Of a stretch of DNA of 64,000 nt, positions 16,310 through 25,373 are shown in pieces (the first letter of the stretch is position 1; every line of letters starts with the position of its first letter). A program made the translations under genes and the position numbers. Under the pieces are notes generated by a model. That model was given only the letters and a program-made list of their open reading frames with translations, had not been told where the DNA came from and did no database searches. Origin of the DNA: Microbacterium galbinum (GTDB lineage: Bacteria; Actinomycetota; Actinomycetes; Actinomycetales; Microbacteriaceae); NCBI RefSeq assembly GCF_023091225.1, contig NZ_JAHWXM010000001.1, forward strand, positions 2,873,913 through 2,937,912. The letters run 5' to 3'.

Positions 16310-17287
16310 TCAGCGACGTACCGGGTCGCCCCCGCCGTCGAGGAATCGCGCGAGGTCGCGCATCGTGGGAGCGGCCTCCCAGTCGCCCGGCACGAGGCAG
16401 GCGATCGCACCGCAGGCGTTGGCGCGCCGGAGGCTGTCGGCGATGCCCTGCCCCTCGAGTCGCGCGCTGAGGTAGCCCGCCACGAACGCGTCACCCGCGC
16501 CGACCGTGTCGACCACGTCGATCGCGAAGCCGGGAGCGGCGGTGACGCCGTCGACCGTGAAGACGGTCGCCCCGTCCGGACCCTGCTTCACCACGACCTG
16601 ACCGACGCCCGCGGCGTGCAGCAGCGCCGCCGCCTCGGTCGCGGATGCCCCGGGGTACAGCACCGCGAACTCCTCGGCACCGCCGAACACGAGATCGGCG
16701 CGCTCCGCGAGCTCCCGCAGGATGGGCCCGGCGACGGCGACCGGGGCCAGCGTCGAGCGGTAGTTGATGTCGACGCTCACCGTCACCCCGGCGGCCGTCG
16801 CGCGATCGACCGCGACCAGCAGCGCCTCGCGCGCCGAGGTCGACAGCAGCGGCGTGATGCCGGTGACGTGCAGGATCGCCGCGCGCTCGATCCACTCCGC
16901 GGGGAGGTCGTCGGGCCGCAGCCGAGATCCGGCCGAGCCCGCGCGGTAGTAGTGCACGGCCGTGGATGCCGCGGACGGCCGTTCCTTCACCATGAGCCCG
17001 GTCGGGGCATCCGCATCGACGATGCCGTGCACGTCGACGCCCTCGGCGCGGATCTCGCGCAGCACCCGTTCGCCGAGCGAGTCGTCGCCGACCCGGCCGA
17101 GCCACGAGACGGATGCCCCGAGTCGGCGCATCCCGATGGCCACGTTGCTCTCGGCCCCTCCGACACCGAGCGCCATCGCGCTCGCGTGCCGGAGGGAGCC
17201 GATCTCGGTGGTGCGCATCAGCGCCATGCTCTCGCCGAGAGTGATCACCCCGCCGGGCGTGATCATCCCGCGATCGTCACCCGTCAT
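16310..17287 (-). CDS. kdgK: 2-keto-3-deoxygluconate kinase (PfkB family)
   Basis: A 325-residue ribokinase-fold sugar kinase. N-terminal ITLGESMALMR and GVGGAESNVAIGMRRLG bind the sugar; the C-terminal DVVDTVGAGDAFVAGYLSAR carries the anion hole and catalytic Asp. The identity as KDG kinase rests on the general sequence and on its place 7 bases after manD, whose product is 2-keto-3-deoxy-D-gluconate. It would give KDG-6-phosphate for an aldolase that is not encoded in this window. It is the last gene of the leftward operon. Confidence 0.82.
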   Translation of the reverse strand: MTGDDRGMITPGGVITLGESMALMRTTEIGSLRHASAMALGVGGAESNVAIGMRRLGASVSWLGRVGDDSLGERVLREIRAEGVDVHGIVDADAPTGLMVKERPSAASTAVHYYRAGSAGSRLRPDDLPAEWIERAAILHVTGITPLLSTSAREALLVAVDRATAAGVTVSVDINYRSTLAPVAVAGPILRELAERADLVFGGAEEFAVLYPGASATEAAALLHAAGVGQVVVKQGPDGATVFTVDGVTAAPGFAIDVVDTVGAGDAFVAGYLSARLEGQGIADSLRRANACGAIACLVPGDWEAAPTMRDLARFLDGGGDPVRR

Positions 17288-17294
17288 GAACGCG

Positions 17295-18521
17295 TCACCA
17301 GTCGTGGACGGTGCCGTCGAGCAGACGGTTCACCGGCAGGTACGCCTTGGTGTACTCGTGGCCCGCCGCGGCATCCTCGTCGAGCTCGACGCCCAGGCCG
17401 GGGTTGTCGCCCGGGTGCAGGAAGCCCTTGTCGAAGGTGAACGAGGTCTGGAAGACCTCGAGTGTCTGGGCGTTGTGCGGCATGTACTCCTGGATCCCGA
17501 AGTTGTGGATCGCGAGGTCGAGGTGCAGCGCTGCGGCCATGCCGACCGGCGAGATGTCGGTCGGGCCATGGATGCCGGACTTGATGCCGTAGATCGCGGC
17601 GAAGTCGAGGAGCTTCTTCATGGCGGTGATGCCGCCGGTGTGGGTGACGGCCGAGCGCACGTAGTCGATCAGACGCTCGGTGATGAGCGTCTGGTAGTCG
17701 TAGACCGAGTTGAAGACCTCGCCGATCGCGAGCGGCGTCGTGGAGTGCTGGCGCACCAGGCGCAGCGCCGTCTGGTCCTCGCCGGGGGTGCAGTCCTCGA
17801 GCCAGAACAGGTCGTAGGGCTCGATGTCCTTCGCGAAGCGCGCCGCCTCGATCGGGGTCATGCGGTGGTGCCCGTCGTGCAGGATGCGCAGGTCGGAGCC
17901 GAAGTCCTCGCGGATGCTGGCGAAGACGCCGGGCATGTGGTTCAGGTAGTTGCGGGTGTCCCACCGCTCCTCGCTGGGGCGGTCGCCCGAGCGCTTGGCG
18001 GGCTCGTAGTCGTAGCGCACGCCCGGGCCCGACGACGAGACGCCGTAGATCTGGCCGAGACCGGGGACGCCGGTCTGCACCCGCACGGCCGTGTAGCCGA
18101 GCTCCTCGTAGCCGGTGATCGCGTTCTTGAGGGCGGCGTAGTCGGTGCCGGAGGCGTGGGCGTAGACGCGCACGCCCTCGCGGCTGGCTCCGCCGAGCAG
18201 CTGGTACAGGGGCATGCCGGCCTTCTTGGCCTTGATGTCCCACAGGGCCATGTCGACCGCGGCGATCGCCGCCATCGTGACCGGGCCGCGGCGCCAGTAC
18301 GGGCCGCGGTAGAGGTACTGCCAGGTGTCCTCGATGCGATCCTCGTCGCGGCCGACGAGCATCGAGGCGACGTGGTCGGCGAGGTACGAGGCGACCGCGA
18401 GCTCACGTCCGTTGAGGGTCGCGTCACCGAGGCCGGTGATGCCGTCGGAGGTCGTGATCTTGAGCGTGACGAAGTTGCGTCCGGGGCTGGTGATGTTGAC
18501 GTCGACGAGCTCGATGGTCAT
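17295..18521 (-). CDS. manD: D-mannonate dehydratase, ManD/RspA type
   Basis: A 408-residue enolase-superfamily acid-sugar dehydratase. It starts [20 protein letters not shown] and carries the ManD hallmarks: [60 protein letters not shown] (metal ligands with the following Glu), [11 protein letters not shown], and [20 protein letters not shown]. Members dehydrate D-mannonate, and some D-gluconate, to 2-keto-3-deoxygluconate; several have low efficiency and serve L-gulonate or L-idonate routes. A strong hairpin lies upstream, between it and the transporter. Confidence 0.88.
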   Translation of the reverse strand: MTIELVDVNITSPGRNFVTLKITTSDGITGLGDATLNGRELAVASYLADHVASMLVGRDEDRIEDTWQYLYRGPYWRRGPVTMAAIAAVDMALWDIKAKKAGMPLYQLLGGASREGVRVYAHASGTDYAALKNAITGYEELGYTAVRVQTGVPGLGQIYGVSSSGPGVRYDYEPAKRSGDRPSEERWDTRNYLNHMPGVFASIREDFGSDLRILHDGHHRMTPIEAARFAKDIEPYDLFWLEDCTPGEDQTALRLVRQHSTTPLAIGEVFNSVYDYQTLITERLIDYVRSAVTHTGGITAMKKLLDFAAIYGIKSGIHGPTDISPVGMAAALHLDLAIHNFGIQEYMPHNAQTLEVFQTSFTFDKGFLHPGDNPGLGVELDEDAAAGHEYTKAYLPVNRLLDGTVHDW

Positions 18522-18581
18522 GGCGTTCTCGGTTCTCCTGGTGAAGCGGGGTGTCGTGCGGGGGCGTGATGGGTGTGGTGC

Positions 18582-18612
18582 GGGGTGCGGCCGAAGGTCT
18601 CGGCCGCACCCC
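18582..18612. terminator. Hairpin inside the acid-sugar operon
   Basis: A perfect 13-bp stem (18582-18594 and 18600-18612, GGGGTGCGGCCGA and its complement) with a 5-base loop lies between the transporter stop and the manD start. With no T-run it may be a partial terminator or an mRNA-stabilising structure. Confidence 0.65.
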
Positions 18613-18633
18613 GGGTCATGGTGCGCGGTGCGA

Positions 18634-20025
18634 TCAGATCGCGTCGCGCGGATCGGTCAGATCGCGACCGGCGACCTCGGGCATCCAGATCGACGCGACG
18701 AGCGCGCAAAGCGTGAAGAACACGAGCATGATGATGATCGGGATGAACGAACCGGTGACGGCCGAGACCCACGCGGCGGCGATGACGGGGCCGGCGCCGG
18801 TCGCGATGATCGCCGCGATCTCACGGGCCATCGCGGTGTAGGTGTAGCGGTTGCGGGCTCCGAACAGCTCGGGGAGCGTGAGGTTCTCGAGCGAGGCGAA
18901 GCTCATCACCGCGAGGTTGTGCAGCACCACGTAGCCGATGAAGACCTGCGTGGTGTCCTTGCTGCTGATCATGAGCATCGTCGGAACGATGACGATCAGG
19001 GCGATGATCGCCCACACCATGTACATGCGCTTGCGGCCGAAGCGGTCACCGAGCCAGCCCGACAGCGGCACCGTGATGAAGGCGACGAGCGACGAGACGA
19101 TCACGGCGTTGACGCCGATCGAGCGGTCGAGCAGCAGCACGACGGTGATGTAGCTGATGAGGTACGTCTGGATCATGCCGGAGTTACCGGCCTGACCGAA
19201 GCGCAGCAGCAGGGCGATCGAGAAGGCCTTCCACGGCTTGCGCTGCATCGCCTCGAGCGTGCGGATGTCTCCGGTCTCGGTGGCGAGCTGGATCGTCTCC
19301 TCGCGGGACAGGGCCTTGCCGTCGACGACGTCGTCGCGCTCCTCGAAGACCGGAGTCTCCTTGAGGTTGAAGCGCACCCAGATGGCGAACAGCATGATGA
19401 CCGCGCTGGCGATGAAGGGGATGCGCCAGGCCCAGTCGATGACCTCGTCCTCGCTGTAGGCGACGAGCAGGATCGCCCAGATGCCCGACGCGAGCAGAGT
19501 GCCGCAGTTCGTGCCGAGGGCGACGAGCGAGGCGATGATGCCGCGGCGCTTGGCCGGGGCGTACTCGGCGAGCATGACGCCGGCGCCGGAGATCTCGGCT
19601 CCCGCACCGAAGCCCTGGGCGATGCGCAGGAGCACGAGCAGGATCGGCGCGAGCACGCCCACCTGCGAGTACGTCGGCAGGAAACCGATGAGCGTCGTCG
19701 CGAGACCCATGAGCAGGATCGTGTAGAAGAGCACCTTGGTGCGGCCGGTCTTGTCGCCGAGGCGGGCGAAGAAGAACGCGCCGACGGGGCGGGCGACGTA
19801 GCCGACGCCGTAGGTGGCCATCGCGGCGACGACCGCGACGGCGGGGTTCTCGGACGAGAAGAACAGATCGGCGAAGACGAGCGCAGCTGCCAGCGAGTAC
19901 AGCTGGTAGTCCATGAACTCGAGCGCGGTGCCGAGCCACCCCGAGATGGCGGCGCGGACGAGGTCGCGCACCGACCTCTTCGCGGTGGGATCGGCGGCCG
20001 GGGCCGTCGTGGTGGCGTCTGACAT
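18634..20025 (-). CDS. MHS-family MFS transporter
   Basis: A 463-residue, 12-helix proton symporter of the metabolite:H+ symporter family. It has the two cytosolic loop motifs [11 protein letters not shown] and [12 protein letters not shown], an acidic central loop ([17 protein letters not shown]) and [20 protein letters not shown], typical of the ShiA/ProP/KgtP group. ATG 20025 has AAGGAG 11 bases upstream. Between the Zn-dehydrogenase and manD, it most likely imports the acid sugar that feeds the operon. Confidence 0.88.
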   Translation of the reverse strand: MSDATTTAPAADPTAKRSVRDLVRAAISGWLGTALEFMDYQLYSLAAALVFADLFFSSENPAVAVVAAMATYGVGYVARPVGAFFFARLGDKTGRTKVLFYTILLMGLATTLIGFLPTYSQVGVLAPILLVLLRIAQGFGAGAEISGAGVMLAEYAPAKRRGIIASLVALGTNCGTLLASGIWAILLVAYSEDEVIDWAWRIPFIASAVIMLFAIWVRFNLKETPVFEERDDVVDGKALSREETIQLATETGDIRTLEAMQRKPWKAFSIALLLRFGQAGNSGMIQTYLISYITVVLLLDRSIGVNAVIVSSLVAFITVPLSGWLGDRFGRKRMYMVWAIIALIVIVPTMLMISSKDTTQVFIGYVVLHNLAVMSFASLENLTLPELFGARNRYTYTAMAREIAAIIATGAGPVIAAAWVSAVTGSFIPIIIMLVFFTLCALVASIWMPEVAGRDLTDPRDAI

Positions 20026-20096
20026 GGGAGGTACTCCTTCGGACCAGAAAGGGGGGGTGTCGGATGCGGCGGGGCCGCGGGTAACGGGAGTGAGCG

Positions 20097-21101
20097 CTAG
20101 AGGGCGAGCAGCACCTTCGCGGAGGCGGAGGAGTCGCGCGCGATCGTGAACGCGTTCACGGCATCGGATGCCGGGAGCACGTGCGAGATCACGGGGTCGA
20201 GAGCATCCGACTCCGCGAGCATGCGCACGGCGTCGTCGATCTCGGTCGAGAAGCGGAACGCGCCGCGGATCGTGAGCTCCTTGGCGAGCAGCGGCGCGAG
20301 GTTCACGCCGATGTCGGAGTTCGGGAGCATGCCGACCTGCACGATCGTGCCGGTGCGACGGGTGGCGCGCACGGCCTGGGTGAGGGCGACGCCCACGCCC
20401 GAGCACTCGAAGACGATGTCGTACGACTCGTTCTCGATCGTGTCGCGGCCGACGAGGGCGACCTCGGTCGCGCCGAGCGCCTGCGCGCGGTCGAGGGGCT
20501 CGGTGCGCACGTCGCTCGCGCCGACGACGCCGGCACCGGCGTGCACGGCCGCGGCGACCACCAGCAGCCCGATGGGCCCGGCACCGATCACGAGCACGCG
20601 CTTGCCGCTGACATCGCCCGCGAGACCCACGGCGTGCAGCGCGACGGCCAGGGGCTCGGCGAGTGCGGCGCGCTCGAGCGGCAGGCCGTCGGGCAGCACG
20701 CGGATCATGTGCTCCTCGACGATCAGGTACTCGGACGCCCCGCCCTGACGGTGCGGGTTCGCCGCGGCGCTGCCGAGGTAGTCGCCGCCGGGGCGCAGGT
20801 GCGGGCGGTCCTCGAGGCCGGGGACGGACGCTCCGTAGCGGGCCGGGTGCACTGTCACAGGAGTGCCCGCGGCGAGGCGGCCGGAGGGGTCGAGGTCGAC
20901 GACGCCGGACAGCTCGTGTCCGGGCACCAGGGGCTCGCGGATCGTGTACTCGCCGTTGGCGCCGTGGAAGTAGTAGTGCAGGTCGGATCCGCAGATGCCC
21001 ACGAAGCCGACGCGCAGTCGCACCTCGCCCGCACCGGGCTCCGGGATCTCCCGGTCGTCCCAGCGGATGTCTTCCTTGCCGTGGATGACGAGCGACTTCA
21101 T
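20097..21101 (-). CDS. Zn-dependent L-idonate/L-gulonate 5-dehydrogenase
   Basis: A 334-residue medium-chain dehydrogenase. Catalytic zinc ligands are in VGICGSDLHYYFHG and PLVPGHELSGVV; the NAD-binding loop is VLVIGAGPIGLLVVAA. The structural zinc region is altered: only short segments with no four-Cys cluster are seen around DRPHLRPGGDYLGSAAANPH, where the IdnD/RspB group also departs from the classical layout. Beside ManD and a mannonate dehydrogenase, it fits oxidation of L-gulonate to fructuronate or of L-idonate to 5-ketogluconate. ATG 21101 overlaps the upstream stop by 4 bases. Confidence 0.8.
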   Translation of the reverse strand: MKSLVIHGKEDIRWDDREIPEPGAGEVRLRVGFVGICGSDLHYYFHGANGEYTIREPLVPGHELSGVVDLDPSGRLAAGTPVTVHPARYGASVPGLEDRPHLRPGGDYLGSAAANPHRQGGASEYLIVEEHMIRVLPDGLPLERAALAEPLAVALHAVGLAGDVSGKRVLVIGAGPIGLLVVAAAVHAGAGVVGASDVRTEPLDRAQALGATEVALVGRDTIENESYDIVFECSGVGVALTQAVRATRRTGTIVQVGMLPNSDIGVNLAPLLAKELTIRGAFRFSTEIDDAVRMLAESDALDPVISHVLPASDAVNAFTIARDSSASAKVLLAL

Positions 21102-22669
21102 CGGCGGGCCTCCTTCGTGGCGTTCGTGGCGTTCGTGGCGTTCGGATCGGTCGGGTCGTTCTCGAGCATGCCCTCTTCCGTGGCGGAGAGGGCGTCGGCG
21201 ATCGCAGCGTCGACGCCGCTGCGACGGATCGTGTCGACCAGTTCGCCGACGCGTGCGGCGAAGGAGTCCTGGTGGGCGAGCTCGCTGCCGAACAGACGGT
21301 GGTCGATGATCACGCGGCGCGCGAGGTCGACGCCGTCGCGTGCGCCCGACGCCAGCACGGCGAGGCGCTCGCGGGCGGGGTCGGTCATCGCGGCCGCGTG
21401 CACGCCGGGGTCGAAACCGCCGAGCGGGGCGTGGCACGACAGGTAGCCGGCGACCGTGAGGGCGATCAGATGCGGCATCCGCCCCTGTCCGAGCGCGAGG
21501 AGCGCGGGCTCCGGGATGCGCTGGCGCAGCTTCACCGAGCCGTCCGATCCCACCTGGCGGGTCTGGTGCCCGAGGGCGCTGTTGCCCCAGCGCTCGAACA
21601 GCTCGGCCTCGTAGGCGCGGATGTCGACACCGGTGGGCACGTCGACCGACGGCTCGTATTCGCTGCGCATGACGCCGCGCGCGGCATCCGCGATCCGGTC
21701 GATGCCGATCGCCTCGGGGATCGTGCCGACCCCGCGCAGTGCGCCGAGGTAGGCGATGAGCGAGTGCGTGCCGTTGAGGAGGCGCACCTTCATCTGCTCG
21801 TAGCGGGCGACCTCCGAAGTGAAGACGGCGCCGCCGGCCTCCCAGGCCGGGCGTCCGCCGGCGAATGCGTCTTCGATGGCCCACATCGTGAACGGCTCGC
21901 CCGGCACCGGGATGGCGTCGAGCGCGCCGAGGAGGCCGGTGACCTCGTCGCGCAGTCGTGCGGTCGTCGACGGCACGATGCGGTCGACCATGCTCGAGGG
22001 GAAGGTGACGGCGCGGTCGAGGTAGCCGAGGGCGTCGGATGCTTCGCCGCCGGGCAGAGCCTGCAGGAACTCGCGCACGAGCTTCTCGGTGTGCTTGCCG
22101 TTCGCGGCGAGGTTGTCGCAGCTGAGGATCGAGATCGGTTCGCCGCCGGCGCGGGCGCGGGCCTGGAGTCCGCGGGCGAGCTGGCCGATCGTCGACCGCG
22201 GCGCGCCGCCCTGCAGGTCGGCGCGCACGGTCTCGTCGTCGAGGTCGAGGTGCTCGGTGGCGGGGGAGTAGCTGTAGCCGTTCTCGGTGACGGTGAGCGT
22301 GACGATGCGGATGCCGGCGTCGGCGATGTGGGCCACCACGCGCTCGGGCTCGTCGCCGGCGACGAAGGCGTCGGTGTGCACGCCGGGGATCGCGAGGCTG
22401 GTGCCGGCGGGGGAGATGGTGGCGACCGAGTAGAGGAAGTCCTGCGCGTGCATCGCGTCGACGACGGTGCGCGAGCGGGAGGCGGCGCCGATGATGCCCC
22501 AGTCCCCGCCGTCCTGGGCGATGGCGGCGGCGGTGTACATCGCCTGGTGCGCCCGGTGGAAGCTGCCGAGACCCAGGTGCAGGATGCCGGTGCCGGTGGG
22601 GGTGACCAGCGGAGCGGTGGCCGCGGGGGTGGCGCGGCTCAGGATCCGGAGATCGGCGTTGATCGTCAT
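21098..22669 (-). CDS. uxuB: Mannitol-dehydrogenase-family D-mannonate/fructuronate oxidoreductase
   Basis: A 523-residue polyol-specific long-chain dehydrogenase. It has the N-terminal dinucleotide-binding ILHLGLGSFHRAHQ, VTLTVTENGYSY, ISILSCDNLAANGKHTEKLV, FPSSMVDRIVPSTT, and the catalytic helix YEQMKVRLLNGTHSLIAYLG (Lys, Asn, His). In this context it should interconvert D-fructuronate and D-mannonate. The extreme C-terminus has an NATNATNAT stretch from a 9-bp tandem repeat (about 21114-21143). It is the first gene of the operon and is divergent from the LacI regulator. Confidence 0.83.
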   Translation of the reverse strand: MTINADLRILSRATPAATAPLVTPTGTGILHLGLGSFHRAHQAMYTAAAIAQDGGDWGIIGAASRSRTVVDAMHAQDFLYSVATISPAGTSLAIPGVHTDAFVAGDEPERVVAHIADAGIRIVTLTVTENGYSYSPATEHLDLDDETVRADLQGGAPRSTIGQLARGLQARARAGGEPISILSCDNLAANGKHTEKLVREFLQALPGGEASDALGYLDRAVTFPSSMVDRIVPSTTARLRDEVTGLLGALDAIPVPGEPFTMWAIEDAFAGGRPAWEAGGAVFTSEVARYEQMKVRLLNGTHSLIAYLGALRGVGTIPEAIGIDRIADAARGVMRSEYEPSVDVPTGVDIRAYEAELFERWGNSALGHQTRQVGSDGSVKLRQRIPEPALLALGQGRMPHLIALTVAGYLSCHAPLGGFDPGVHAAAMTDPARERLAVLASGARDGVDLARRVIIDHRLFGSELAHQDSFAARVGELVDTIRRSGVDAAIADALSATEEGMLENDPTDPNATNATNATKEARR

Positions 22670-22688
22670 GTAAAGCAGTGTGTATGAG

Positions 22689-22696
22689 TTGTACAA
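22689..22696. promoter_or_regulatory. Candidate operator of the acid-sugar operon
   Basis: The perfect palindrome TTGTACAA lies 20 bases before the first gene of the leftward operon, in the 91-base space shared with the LacI gene. Its centre (TA) is more like a GntR site than a classical LacI operator, so assignment is tentative. Confidence 0.35.
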
Positions 22697-22760
22697 ACTT
22701 GTCAAGCCCGTTTCATGGTGGGGAACGTGCCATAGGATTACGGCAACCGGAGGGGTGGAC

Positions 22761-23726
22761 GTGGCAGCGACATTGACGGACGTGGCGAAGCGCGCAGGCG
22801 TATCGATCGCCACGGCATCACGCGCCTTCGGAGAACCCGACCGCCTCGCCCCCACCACCCGCGAGCGCGTGCTCGAAGCCGCCGCCGACCTGGGCTACGC
22901 GAACCCCCAGGCGGGCACCGCCACCCGCACCTTCGGCGTGATCGTGCCCGACGTCGCCAACCCCGTCTACGGCAAGCTCCTGAAGGCCATCCAGGGCCAG
23001 GCGTGGCACGGGCGCCATCGCATCGTGCTGTTCGACGCCGACGAGGACCTGCGCCGCGAGCGCGAGCAGATCGAGCAGGCCCGCAAGCTCGACGGCATCC
23101 TGCTCTGCTCTCCGCGCCTGCCCGATGCCGACGTCACAGCCCTCATCGGCGGCACGCCCTCGGTCGTCGTCAACCGACAGATCGACGGCATCCCCAGCGT
23201 GCTCATGGATGCCGAGCACGGCCCGGCGCAGGCGATCGAGCACCTCTTCGCGCTCGGGCACGAGCACATCGCCTACGCCTCCGGTCCCCGCGGTTCGTGG
23301 GCGGACGCCCGTCGATACGACACCATCGAGCGCGCGTGCGATCGCCACGGCATCCGCCTCACCCGGCTCAGCCACCACGAGGCGTCGATCCAGGGAGGCC
23401 GAGCCGCCGCCGCGCTCGCCGCGGCCAGCGGAGCGACCGCCGTCGTCGCCTACAACGACCTCGTCGCGATCGGCCTCGAGGCGGGGCTCCTCGACCTCGG
23501 GCTCACCTGCCCCGACGACGTGAGCCTGGTCGGCATCGACGACATCGATCTCGCCGGCGCCGTGACCCCGGGCCTCACCACCGTGCAGATGCCGATCGAG
23601 CGCAGCGGCGCTCTCGGTGTCGACCTGCTGCTGCAGGCGATCGCCGGCGCCGTGGTCGGAGAGGCCGCGACGCTCAGCTCGCAGCTCATCGTGCGGGCCT
23701 CCACCGCCGCGCCCCGCCGAGCCTAG
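22761..23726 (+). CDS. LacI-family regulator of the acid-sugar operon
   Basis: A 321-residue LacI/GalR repressor: an N-terminal helix-turn-helix (LTDVAKRAGVSIATASRAFG) and hinge (ADLGYANPQAG), then a periplasmic-binding-like sensor domain (TFGVIVPDVANPVYGKLLKA, AVVAYNDLVAIGLEAGL, VSLVGIDDIDLAGAVTPGLT). Start GTG 22761 has GGAGGGG 5-7 bases upstream; GTG 22755 and an open frame from 22680 are less likely. Divergent orientation makes control of the uxuB-to-kdgK operon the natural inference. The effector is probably an operon intermediate such as fructuronate or a gulonate derivative. Confidence 0.88.
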   Translation: MAATLTDVAKRAGVSIATASRAFGEPDRLAPTTRERVLEAAADLGYANPQAGTATRTFGVIVPDVANPVYGKLLKAIQGQAWHGRHRIVLFDADEDLRREREQIEQARKLDGILLCSPRLPDADVTALIGGTPSVVVNRQIDGIPSVLMDAEHGPAQAIEHLFALGHEHIAYASGPRGSWADARRYDTIERACDRHGIRLTRLSHHEASIQGGRAAAALAAASGATAVVAYNDLVAIGLEAGLLDLGLTCPDDVSLVGIDDIDLAGAVTPGLTTVQMPIERSGALGVDLLLQAIAGAVVGEAATLSSQLIVRASTAAPRRA

Positions 23727-23769
23727 GCGTCAGGCGTCGATGCGGTGACGGCACCCGCCCGCCGACGTT

Positions 23770-23787
23770 TTAGTACGACTGTGCTAA
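23770..23787. promoter_or_regulatory. Candidate TetR operator overlapping a -10 box
   Basis: TTAGTAC-GACT-GTGCTAA is an inverted repeat with 7-base arms and one mismatch. It runs into TAACTT (23785-23790), a likely -10 box six bases before the leader ORF ATG. The TetR gene two cistrons downstream is the obvious ligand-responsive repressor. Confidence 0.6.
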
Positions 23788-23796
23788 CTTAACGCC

Positions 23797-23829
23797 ATGA
23801 CTACACGCACCCCGGGTCCGCGCCGATGA
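23797..23829 (+). CDS. Ten-residue leader ORF coupled to the membrane-protein gene
   Basis: ATG 23797 opens a short frame (MTTRTPGPRR) that ends in TGA at 23827-23829, overlapping the ATG of the next gene by ATGA. No ribosome site precedes the ATG at 23826, while the leader ATG sits 6 bases after a -10-like TAACTT. This suggests leaderless initiation on the leader followed by translational coupling. It could also be chance, since it is very short. Confidence 0.5.
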   Translation: MTTRTPGPRR

Positions 23830-24374
23830 TCCTCGTCGCCATCATCGCCTGCGAGATCGCGTTCTGGGTCGCGATCGTCGCCGGCCTCGTCGCGCGGTAC
23901 CCGCTCCGCCGGCCGAGGCTCGGCGTCGGATTCCTCGTCGCCGCACCGCTCATCGATCTCGTGCTCCTGACACTCGTCGCGGTCGACCTCCTCGGCGGGG
24001 CGACGGCATCCTGGCACCACGGTCTCGCCGCCCTCTACATCGGCATCTCGATCGCCTACGGGCATCGGATGATCGCGTGGTTGGACGCGAGGTTCGCGAC
24101 GCGGTTCCGCGGGGCGCCGCGCCGTGCTCCGCTCACGGGGGCGGCGTACACGGTGGCCTGCTGGAAGGACGTGGCGCGCACCGTGCTCGCGGTCGCCATC
24201 GCGGCCGCGATCCTCGGGGGACTCATCGCCATCGTGGCGGCTCCCGACCGCACGGCCGAGTTGCTCGGGTTCTTCCGGATCCTCGGGATCGTCTTGGCGG
24301 TCGACGTGATCTGGGCCGTCAGCTACACGCTCTGGCCGAAGAAGGCGCCCGCGGAGGCCGCCCCGGTACGGTGA
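23826..24374 (+). CDS. Four-helix membrane protein of a TetR-controlled operon
   Basis: A 182-residue protein with about five hydrophobic segments (1-22, 34-56, 64-82, 114-137, 148-166), ending in a short basic tail. Notable residues are WHHGLAALYIGISIAYGHRM, a histidine-rich membrane segment, and DVIWAVSYTLWPKK. I do not recognise a characterised family. It shares a promoter, operator and leader ORF with the TetR gene that starts 4 bases after its stop. Such self-regulated pairs often handle membrane stress or small toxic molecules; that is inference only. Confidence 0.75.
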   Translation: MILVAIIACEIAFWVAIVAGLVARYPLRRPRLGVGFLVAAPLIDLVLLTLVAVDLLGGATASWHHGLAALYIGISIAYGHRMIAWLDARFATRFRGAPRRAPLTGAAYTVACWKDVARTVLAVAIAAAILGGLIAIVAAPDRTAELLGFFRILGIVLAVDVIWAVSYTLWPKKAPAEAAPVR

Positions 24375-24378
24375 GGAC

Positions 24379-24972
24379 ATGCCCAAGCTGATCGACCACG
24401 CGCAGCGCGACCGTGAGATCGGCGAGGCGGCGATGCGCGTCCTCGCGCGGGACGGCCTCGTCGCGCTCTCGGTGCGGAAGGTCGCCGAGGAGGCGGGGCT
24501 CGCGACGGCATCCCTCCGCCGCGCCTTCCCGACGCAGGCGGCCCTGCGGTCGTTCTGCCTGGACGGGATCCGCTCCGCTGTCGCCGATCGCCTGCGGCGC
24601 CTCGACGGCGACGGTGGGTGCCTCGTGATCGCGATGCTCGAGGAACTCCTCCCTCTCGACGAGGTGCGGCGCACCGAGCTGATGGTCCAGCTCCAGCTGG
24701 GCAGCCTGGCGCTGACCGACGGCTCGCTGGCTCCCTCGGTGCGCGAGCTCGGCGGCGGGGTGCGGCGGGTGTGCGACGCCGCCATCGCAGAACTCGTGCG
24801 CGCGGGCGAGGTGCCCGCGTCGGTCGACGCCGCCTTCGAGGGCGACCGTCTCCACGCGCTGCTCGACGGGCTCGCGCTGCGTCTGCTGTGGAGCACGGAC
24901 TCCGATGCGGGTGCTCGCGCGCGGGCCATGCTGGAACGGCACTTCCGGATGCTCGGACGCGAAGACGGGTGA
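24379..24972 (+). CDS. TetR-family regulator
   Basis: A 197-residue repressor with a typical TetR N-terminal helix-turn-helix (IGEAAMRVLARDGLVALSVR, then KVAEEAGLATASLRRAFPTQ) and an all-helical C-terminal ligand domain similar to the BetI-like group (GDRLHALLDGLALRLLWSTD). It is encoded 4 bases downstream of the membrane protein, so both are one transcript, and probably represses its own operon through the inverted repeat at 23770-23787. Confidence 0.88.
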   Translation: MPKLIDHAQRDREIGEAAMRVLARDGLVALSVRKVAEEAGLATASLRRAFPTQAALRSFCLDGIRSAVADRLRRLDGDGGCLVIAMLEELLPLDEVRRTELMVQLQLGSLALTDGSLAPSVRELGGGVRRVCDAAIAELVRAGEVPASVDAAFEGDRLHALLDGLALRLLWSTDSDAGARARAMLERHFRMLGREDG

Positions 24973-25111
24973 GCCGCGGTCTCCGTGGATCGGGCGCCGT
25001 CGTCGCGGGGCGCCCCGACGCCTGCGCCGAAGTCAAGCCCTTTCCGGAGCCCGGGGTATTCCGGGAGCATGAGGCGCGACGGCATCGTCGGATGCCGGAA
25101 GGAGCACTCTC

Positions 25112-25324
25112 ATGAGCATCGGAACCGGAATCGTCCTCTTCGTGATCGGCGCGATCCTCGCGTTCGCACTGAACGTGCAGCTGGACTGGGTGAACCTCGA
25201 CCTCGTCGGCTACATCCTCATGGCCGCCGGAGCGATCACGGCCATCATCGGAATCATCGTCATGGTCTCCCGACGCGGTCGCACCCGCGGCACGACGACG
25301 GTCGTCGAGGACGACCGTATCTGA
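25112..25324 (+). CDS. DUF6458 family small membrane protein
   Basis: A 70-residue protein of two transmembrane helices: MSIGTGIVLFVIGAILAFAL, then LDLVGYILMAAGAITAIIGI, followed by a basic stretch RRGRTRG and an acidic end. The MSIGTGI start and the VDW/LDWVNLDLVGYILM core are characteristic of DUF6458, frequent in actinobacteria. AAGGAG lies 8 bases before the ATG. Upstream, GGGGTATT at about 25055 could be part of a stress-sigma promoter. Function is unknown. Confidence 0.85.
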   Translation: MSIGTGIVLFVIGAILAFALNVQLDWVNLDLVGYILMAAGAITAIIGIIVMVSRRGRTRGTTTVVEDDRI

Positions 25325-25373
25325 CCCTCGGCACCCCGCGGTGCCGCTCGGGCACGTCGAGACCCCCCGTCGT

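Noticed and set aside
18325..20022. A 565-codon rightward frame opposite manD and the MFS gene
   Set aside because: Very acidic low-complexity translation, typical of the antisense of a GC-rich membrane protein gene.
20097..21101. Assignment of the Zn-dehydrogenase as threonine or sorbitol dehydrogenase
   Set aside because: The neighbourhood of ManD and a mannonate dehydrogenase, and the closer look of the HYYFHGANGEYTIREPL region, favour the idonate/gulonate group.
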